Positions 60,501-64,000 of a stretch of DNA of 64,000 nucleotides are shown here, in pieces. The notes beneath the pieces are model-generated. The model was not told the DNA's origin and ran no database searches. It worked only from the letters and a program-made list of their open reading frames with translations. Position 1 is the stretch's first letter; each line of letters opens with the position of its first letter. Source of the DNA: an uncultured Eubacterium sp. (lineage in GTDB: Bacteria; Bacillota; Clostridia; Oscillospirales; Acutalibacteraceae); NCBI GenBank assembly GCA_910584985.1, contig CAJUDJ010000004.1, positions 34,057-98,056 on the forward strand. The letters are read 5' to 3'. The position numbers and the translations under genes were made by a program.

Positions 60501-60789
60501 GCGAGGGAATATTTACATCTCCGTTTTCATAGCCTGAGCCTGAAACGCACCATCTGTTCTGCCGGATTAAATCTCTGATGATTTCAAAATGCCTTGGATA
60601 ATATTCCTCAATAAGGGCATAACGGAATGCCCCCTCAAAATTAAATCTGTAATGGGGGTATTTCTCAATCAAATCTATATTTTTGGCAATTGTGTCAGGT
60701 ATGTATTCTTCTATGGTTTTTGCAAGATTCCATCTCCAGACGGTGTCCAGATGTGCGGTTGCTACTGTATAAACCTTTTTCTTTTCCAT
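57526..60789 (-). CDS. GH38 family alpha-mannosidase-like glycoside hydrolase
   Basis: A 1,087-residue retaining alpha-mannosidase of family GH38. The zinc ligands and nucleophile expected for the family are visible: HLD (His13, Asp15) in ATAHLDTVWRWN, Asp126 in LPDCFGFGYALP (nucleophile position) and His283 in VMTAHGAGAYTS. GTGDWGGAP (about 218-226) is a further conserved active-site block. The C-terminal two thirds form the beta-sandwich domains. There is no signal peptide, so it is cytoplasmic and probably acts on imported oligosaccharides. The N-terminus is well aligned at ATG 60789. It lies 9 bp after a 72-aa gene on the same transcript. Linkage specificity cannot be inferred. Confidence 0.93.
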   Translation of the reverse strand: MEKKKVYTVATAHLDTVWRWNLAKTIEEYIPDTIAKNIDLIEKYPHYRFNFEGAFRYALIEEYYPRHFEIIRDLIRQNRWCVSGSGYENGDVNIPSPEALFRNILLGNRYFEEKFGKKSTDIFLPDCFGFGYALPAVIKHSGLNGFTTQKLSWGSAYGLPFDIGIWKGVDASEIFASTDARSYRYKFSDDIRGDLGIIDKIASNAQKFGFPQTLNLYGTGDWGGAPDEESVKALEKSISKNSESDFEVVSASSDEMFSDLEKLPEQVKAAFPKWDNELVMTAHGAGAYTSRTISKRLNAQNENLADTAEKACVLANEIKVYKYPQKSINDAWKRVIRHQFHDDITGTSNMEVYNESCNDYFVSLSQFQNEYTGAVSAIANELDTEWVTECAVIVNNPSAQPRKDAVSAHIKLKHNSTFVKVVDKSGKEVPSQIIRKKGKEFDIVFLAEVKPLGYRVYDVKAANSKCALKTDLKVNEHILENSRYQVVFNRNGDIASVVDKKNKRQLLDAPIKMALISDMGSLSYPSWEIRKEDIDKEPKCYANTPQFEVVENGAARVAVKVTREAEHSTVTQLVSLASDSEYIKVENFVDWKSRRTMLKAVFPFSCFNSTASYDLGLGIIQRGNNSENLYEVPAQKWADITDKSNAFGISVFSDCKYGWDKPNDNTLRLTCIHTPAGAFTKETRQDLQDLGRNIFSFGIYCHSGSFENGTQAQNESFQKPLITFQTSARRKGSLSDDFSFAKINNKNVIVRAIKLAEDQNGFIIRVNEAAGKSHDDVKISFFKNIESAEEVLADEHKVDNAAFSENALCFSIAPYQVKSFRIKLEPSDKKGRESFKKLNLEFNSKGFTADSNMRHVILQGGGCSLPAELCPESLTVGGITFRMPDCNALCDVMVARNQTIEIPKGSSKMYMLAASTLGDREASFFVDEKEKKLNICSFKEPIGRWDMAAFSQTALIKKVSLGMEFTHTHHPEGNIANGKAYFYLYEIDVRNGKTLTLPEDNRIIILAITAVRKFSNTTLAAKLIDTTPNPEYRFDKIPPIDKVIDKADFITIRAGKIQDQIKSGKGKGFKRDNIVTNIIRSYTKSEW

Positions 60790-60798
60790 TTTATCGCC

Positions 60799-61017
60799 TT
60801 ATTTTTCAATTATTTCGTATGTGAATTCGTATTTTTCCTGCAAGGCTTTAACCTTATCCTCATTATCCTCAATAAAGGTTTCCGTATAAATGGATTTTCC
60901 ATCAACAGAATAATCCTTTACAATCTGATTCAAAGCTTCCCATGCTTCATCAGCCTTTTCATATTTATCTTCAAATTTAATTAAAAATTCTCTGTGTTTC
61001 GGTAATCTTACTTTCAT
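60799..61017 (-). CDS. Small 72-residue protein upstream of the alpha-mannosidase
   Basis: A small, charged, soluble protein beginning MKVRLPKHREFLIKFEDKY and rich in Lys, Glu and aromatic residues, with no TM. A good SD (GGAGAAAAATT before ATG) and a consensus promoter 30-60 bp upstream support that it is expressed, and it is spaced as the first gene of a two-gene operon with GH38. I recognise no family. Confidence 0.75.
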   Translation of the reverse strand: MKVRLPKHREFLIKFEDKYEKADEAWEALNQIVKDYSVDGKSIYTETFIEDNEDKVKALQEKYEFTYEIIEK

Positions 61018-61048
61018 AATTTTTCTCCTATATAATTTTGTTGCTTAT

Positions 61049-61077
61049 ATTATATATTTTATATCTGTATATATCAA
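61049..61077 (-). promoter_or_regulatory. Promoter of the small protein-GH38 operon
   Basis: On the minus strand, TTGATA (complement of 61072-61077) and TATAAT (complement of 61049-61054) with a 17-bp spacer. Confidence 0.75.
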
Positions 61078-61099
61078 GCATCAATTTATTGTATCATAA

Positions 61100-61128
61100 T
61101 TGTTTTATAGAATCAAATATGTTAAAAT
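61100..61128 (+). promoter_or_regulatory. Promoter of the histidine phosphatase gene
   Basis: TTGTTT (61100-61105) and TAAAAT (61123-61128) with a 17-bp spacer, 35 bp before the ATG. It is divergent from the GH38 promoter, with about 22 bp between the -35 elements. Confidence 0.6.
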
Positions 61129-61163
61129 AAATTAAAAAGATTAATAACGGAGATTAATATTTT

Positions 61164-61880
61164 ATGAAAATCATTATATGCCGCCACGGAGATCCCGATT
61201 ATGAAAATGACAGTTTAACCGAAAAAGGCAGAAGGGAAGCAAAGCTTCTTGCAGAAAGAATTTCAAAGCTGGATGTAAAAAGCTTTTATATTTCTCCGCT
61301 TGGCAGAGCTAAGGCTACGGCAGAACCTGCACTCAGAAAGATGAACCGAACAGCAGAGGAGCTTTCATGGCTTCATGAATTTAAAGGTGTTATTATGGAA
61401 AAGGGCAGGCTTGTTTCCTGTTGGGACAGAAAGCCGTCTTACTGGACCGCGGTGGATTCCTATTATTCCTATGAGAAATGGACAGATACACCGCTGATGA
61501 AATTCTCAAATTCAGGTTCGGAATTCAAAAAAGTGGCAAAGGGTTTGGATGCACTTCTGGCAAAACACGGTTATGTTCATAACGGCAGGTATTTTGATGC
61601 TGTTCATCCCAATCACGACACAATTGTTTTGTTCTGTCATTTTGCAGTTGAAGCCGTTATTATCAGCCATATTACAGGTATCTCTCCTATGCCGCTGTGG
61701 CATAATTTTGTTGCACTTCCGACTTCGGTAACCACGCTTGTAAGTGAGGAGCGTGAAAAAGGAATTGCCTCCTTCAGATGCATGGAATTCGGCAGTCTAT
61801 CACATCTTTATGCCGCAGGGGAAGAACCTGCCTTTGCAGCCCGTTTCTGCGAATGCTATGAGGATGATACAAGGCACTAA
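61164..61880 (+). CDS. Histidine phosphatase superfamily protein (phosphoglycerate mutase-like)
   Basis: A 238-residue cytoplasmic phosphatase of the RHG superfamily. The catalytic histidine is in ICRHGDPDYENDSLTEKGRREA (first 20 or so residues). The supporting SPLGRAKATAEPAL and the second histidine in VLFCHFAVEAVII fit the fold. The substrate is unknown; it resembles broad-specificity phosphatases rather than glycolytic mutase. Its stop overlaps the convergent exporter gene's stop by 3-4 bases. Confidence 0.9.
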   Translation: MKIIICRHGDPDYENDSLTEKGRREAKLLAERISKLDVKSFYISPLGRAKATAEPALRKMNRTAEELSWLHEFKGVIMEKGRLVSCWDRKPSYWTAVDSYYSYEKWTDTPLMKFSNSGSEFKKVAKGLDALLAKHGYVHNGRYFDAVHPNHDTIVLFCHFAVEAVIISHITGISPMPLWHNFVALPTSVTTLVSEEREKGIASFRCMEFGSLSHLYAAGEEPAFAARFCECYEDDTRH

Positions 61881-62323
61881 GCTGATTTTAACTTTTGTTT
61901 CAGTTTTATTATAAAAGTGATCAGAATGGAAACCAAAATTGCACCCAATGCAATACCTGCTCCGGTAAGGATGGTTTCTTTTGCATAGTGAGCAAACTTT
62001 TCTTTGTCTGAGTGAATCAGACAGCTGAGCGTGTAATAAAGGCTTCCGCCGGGCAGAAGCGGAATTGTGCTTGGCAGAAGAATAACATTGGCAGGTGTTT
62101 TAATGATTCTTGCCAGCAGTTCGCTGTATATGCATATTGCAGCCATGGCAAAAAAAGTGGAGGTAAATATGCCCTTTCCGCTTTGAGCCAGAAAATAGGA
62201 TATAACGGCGGATAAAGCCCCGCCGAGCGTTGTAAAAATAAGCTTTTGTTTGGATACTTTAAGAAGCACGGAAAAGCCAAAGGTTCCGATAATACAGGTT
62301 GTTATTTCAAGCAAGATATTCAC
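61877..62323 (-). CDS. ThrE-type threonine/serine exporter, C-terminal (ThrE_2) subunit
   Basis: A small membrane protein with about 4-5 TM helices, of the DUF3815/ThrE_2 type. It carries the family loop LLPSTIPLLPGGSLYYTL. With the upstream ThrE_1-type protein it would form a split exporter like B. subtilis-type YjjP/YjjB pairs. The likely start is GTG 62323 (protein MNILLEITTCIIGTFGF...); an in-frame TTG at 62356 would add 11 residues. It overlaps its upstream partner by 17 bp. Substrate specificity is inferred from the family only. Confidence 0.85.
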   Translation of the reverse strand: MNILLEITTCIIGTFGFSVLLKVSKQKLIFTTLGGALSAVISYFLAQSGKGIFTSTFFAMAAICIYSELLARIIKTPANVILLPSTIPLLPGGSLYYTLSCLIHSDKEKFAHYAKETILTGAGIALGAILVSILITFIIKLKQKLKSA

Positions 62324-63041
62324 TTCCGAACAGGATAAGGGATACGGCAAAGCCAAGCGCTATTGCCAGGGCAATGATAACAGCTTCAGTAAGCTGCAGT
62401 ATTCCGGCAATCAGATTGCCGCTCATTAAATCTTTCATTGCTGCGCCGATGCTCATTCCGGGAATCAGCAGCATAATTGTGCCAATCATTATCTTATCCG
62501 GATGTGTGCTGATCCCGATCAGGGACGGCAGAAAGGATAAAATTCCGGCAATTGTGGCTTCGATAAGCGTTTTTGAAAAGATATTAAAGGATTTTCGGCT
62601 GTAAGGGATGTAGGTTATAACAAGTCCTGCCAGTCCTGAAAAAACAGCATCATAAACATTGCCGCCGAAATAGATGCAGAAAGCGCCTGTTGCCGTTATA
62701 ACGCTTATTATTGTGAATAAAATATTATAGTGATAGTTTATTGTTGTTTTTTTGCTTTTTTCACCGCAGATTTTTCTGGCACAGTTGTTTATATCTTCAA
62801 GTGCACCAAGGTTTAAATCGTTTTTATAAATTCTGCGTGTTGAGGTTATTTCTTCACCGTTTATGGTTGCTGTAACGGAAATTAAAGAGGGGATAATAAA
62901 AACATTAATGTTTTCAGCGCCGAAAGCCCGGCACATTCTTTCAGCTGTTTCCTCGGCCCTTGCGATTTCACCGCCGTTTTCAACAATTTCAGCGGCAAAC
63001 TGAATTGCATTTTCAAATTCTGCTTTCACAAAATCCACCAC
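62307..63041 (-). CDS. ThrE-type threonine/serine exporter, N-terminal (ThrE_1) subunit
   Basis: DUF1212/ThrE_1 protein of up to 244 residues. The soluble N-terminus contains ENGGEIARAEETAERMCRAFGA (a family signature) and is followed by about five TM helices. The conserved LIPGMSIGAAMKDLMSGNLIAG is near the C-terminus. The start is a GTG: 63041 or 63029, the latter having GGTGG at good spacing. It is the first gene of a two-gene unit with the ThrE_2 subunit. Confidence 0.87.
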   Translation of the reverse strand: MVDFVKAEFENAIQFAAEIVENGGEIARAEETAERMCRAFGAENINVFIIPSLISVTATINGEEITSTRRIYKNDLNLGALEDINNCARKICGEKSKKTTINYHYNILFTIISVITATGAFCIYFGGNVYDAVFSGLAGLVITYIPYSRKSFNIFSKTLIEATIAGILSFLPSLIGISTHPDKIMIGTIMLLIPGMSIGAAMKDLMSGNLIAGILQLTEAVIIALAIALGFAVSLILFGSEYLA

Positions 63042-63156
63042 CAGAAATATTATGTGAAAATAATTACAAAAAACACTTGCTTTTTATAAAATAATAGTGT
63101 AATATACATTTCGTTGCATTCCGCTGAGCAGTTATCGGATTGCAATAAAAAAATGC

Positions 63157-63184
63157 TTGACAAAGGCAGAAAATGTGCTATAAT
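63157..63184 (+). promoter_or_regulatory. Promoter of the initiator tRNA gene
   Basis: TTGACA (63157-63162) and TATAAT (63179-63184), 16-bp spacer, 22 bp before the tRNA. Confidence 0.85.
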
Positions 63185-63205
63185 AATAACACACAAAAGA
63201 TATAT

Positions 63206-63281
63206 CGCGGGGTAGAGCAGTTGGAAGCTCGTCGGGCTCATAACCCGGAGGTCGTAGGTTCGAGTCCTACCCCCGCAACCA
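63206..63281 (+). tRNA. Initiator tRNA-fMet (CAT)
   Basis: A complete cloverleaf of 76 nt with encoded CCA. The anticodon CAT is in CGGGCTCATAACCCG with three consecutive G-C pairs, the initiator hallmark. The acceptor stem begins C and faces A72 (C1-A72 mismatch), also initiator-specific. T-arm GGTTCGAGTCC is intact. Confidence 0.97.
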
Positions 63282-63283
63282 CT

Positions 63284-63309
63284 AAAAGACATCGTAAGAT
63301 GTCTTTTTT
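63284..63309 (+). terminator. Terminator of the tRNA gene
   Basis: Stem AAAAGACATC/GATGTCTTTT with GTAA loop (63284-63307) followed by Ts. Confidence 0.92.
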
Positions 63310-63375
63310 CTTTTTTTCTGAACAGGAATCACAACGTGGTTTATAAAATAAATAGTTACTGAAAATTCAGAAAAG

Positions 63376-63513
63376 GTGAAAAAGTGCAGCTATGAAATTG
63401 TTTCCGCAAAACATTTAAATTTACATAAAGAAGCAAAGGAAAATCCATATGATTACGATATAGAGATTGATTCGGCAGTTCTTTTTTTATGGTTTCTGAA
63501 TAAGGATTATTGA
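63376..63513 (+). CDS. Possible small ORF (45 aa)
   Basis: GTG 63376 to TGA 63511-63513 encodes a 45-residue polar protein (contains PYDYDIEIDSAVLFLWF). The SD is weak (AGAAAAG). It lies 26 bp before the next gene and could be a real small protein or a remnant of a longer gene. Confidence 0.35.
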   Translation: MKKCSYEIVSAKHLNLHKEAKENPYDYDIEIDSAVLFLWFLNKDY

Positions 63514-63539
63514 GAAATTAAATACAGGAAGTGTGCGTT

Positions 63540-64000
63540 ATGATAGAAATTTACAGAGATAGGGACAACATAGAAAAAACGCCGGGACATTCGCTTTATC
63601 ATATAATACAGGCAATAGATTGTGAACTTGAAGACTGTGCCGAAAGAGCCTATAATCTGTCTGCACTTGATACGGGCAAACCAAAGCAGAATTTATGGAT
63701 TCGGGATGCCGGCTTTTACCTTAACAACGGCATTTCGGGCTTTTCCATGTATACATCATATGGAAGTGCTGTTGAAGAGATGGTAAATCTGTTTATAGAT
63801 GTGCATTATTCGTTTTTTGTAAACGGCTACCGTGTACGAACGCAAATCAGGCACGGAAACACAATACCTGATATTGTAATTGAAGATGCGAATGGCACAG
63901 AGGTTGCATGGCTTGATATTACAAGCAGCAGCAGTGCCGGGCATATATGGAACAAAGACGGCAGCGGGTGGGATACAACGGATTTTGTTGCGGAATTGCT
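63540..64000 (+). CDS. Unknown protein, 3' truncated by window edge
   Basis: An open frame from ATG 63540 (SD AGGAAGTG at 63526-63533) to the end of the window, at least 153 residues. It is soluble, with no signal or TM. The stretch TIPDIVIEDANGTEVAWLDIT followed by SSSSAGHIWNK has the look of a nuclease-type PD...(D/E)-x-hydrophobic core, resembling restriction-endonuclease-like toxin domains, but the canonical lysine is not obvious and the C-terminus is missing. I assign no function. Confidence 0.7.
   Translation, partial: MIEIYRDRDNIEKTPGHSLYHIIQAIDCELEDCAERAYNLSALDTGKPKQNLWIRDAGFYLNNGISGFSMYTSYGSAVEEMVNLFIDVHYSFFVNGYRVRTQIRHGNTIPDIVIEDANGTEVAWLDITSSSSAGHIWNKDGSGWDTTDFVAEL

Noticed and set aside
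63050..63292. 80-codon minus-strand ORF beside the tRNA
   Set aside because: It reads through the antisense of the initiator tRNA and its terminator; not a real gene.
1..64000. CRISPR array, insertion sequence, prophage or integrase
   Set aside because: No short regularly spaced direct repeats with spacers, and no transposase or integrase motif was seen in any frame.

Overview
The window is a stretch of chromosome from a moderately AT-rich Gram-positive bacterium, most likely a gut-type Clostridia member (Oscillospirales/Ruminococcaceae-like). The basis is gene content and order: phoH-ybeY-era-yqzL-recO, ylxM-ffh-rpsP-khpA-rimM-trmD, rsmD-coaD, and a Firmicutes-style dcw cluster with mraZ, a PASTA-domain PBP and a divIB-type ftsQ. 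MurE carries the DNPR motif of meso-diaminopimelate-adding enzymes. Strong SD sequences, frequent TTG/GTG starts and near-perfect sigma-A promoters (16-17 bp spacers) fit. The species assignment is inference.

Layout. 1-7.7 kb: tightly overlapping housekeeping genes (CBS/CorC C-terminus, phoH, ybeY, era, yqzL, recO, mutS2) and a MATE transporter. 7.8-11.6 kb: SRP and translation genes (ylxM, ffh, rpsP, khpA, rimM, trmD). 11.7-15.6 kb: HPr, uvrC, rsmD, coaD and a coiled-coil protein. 15.7-41.0 kb: a 404-bp regulatory leader, then one uninterrupted 23.9-kb gene for a 7,966-residue secreted, C-terminally membrane-anchored repeat protein, translationally coupled to a 331-residue type II membrane protein. 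41.3-42.7 kb: a GPH-type sugar symporter on the minus strand. 42.8-57.3 kb: the dcw cell-wall and division operon, with a candidate MraZ operator of four 10-bp repeats and a separate ftsZ promoter. 57.5-61.0 kb (minus): a GH38 alpha-mannosidase behind a 72-residue small protein. 61.2-63.0 kb: a histidine phosphatase convergent with a two-gene ThrE-type exporter. 63.2-64 kb: initiator tRNA and a truncated unknown gene.

The outstanding feature is the giant gene and its partner. The protein has a signal peptide, about 850 residues of non-repeated N-terminal region, 14 recognisable mostly alpha-helical-looking modules, one C-terminal transmembrane helix and a short acidic cytoplasmic tail. Module spacing is about 383-660 residues. 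Modules 2-4 and 5-7 look like an ancestral three-module block duplication; modules 9-12 are shorter and more uniform. The downstream partner has a strongly basic cytoplasmic N-terminus, the charge complement of the giant protein's tail, which suggests (inference) a two-component envelope assembly. I recognise no known family in either protein.

How genes work together: the dcw block supplies UDP-MurNAc-peptide synthesis steps (MurA, MurE, MurF), lipid I/II synthesis (MraY, MurG), polymerisation and crosslinking (FtsW, PBP), and division scaffolding (FtsL, DivIB, FtsZ). murB, murC, murD and ftsA are not in this window.
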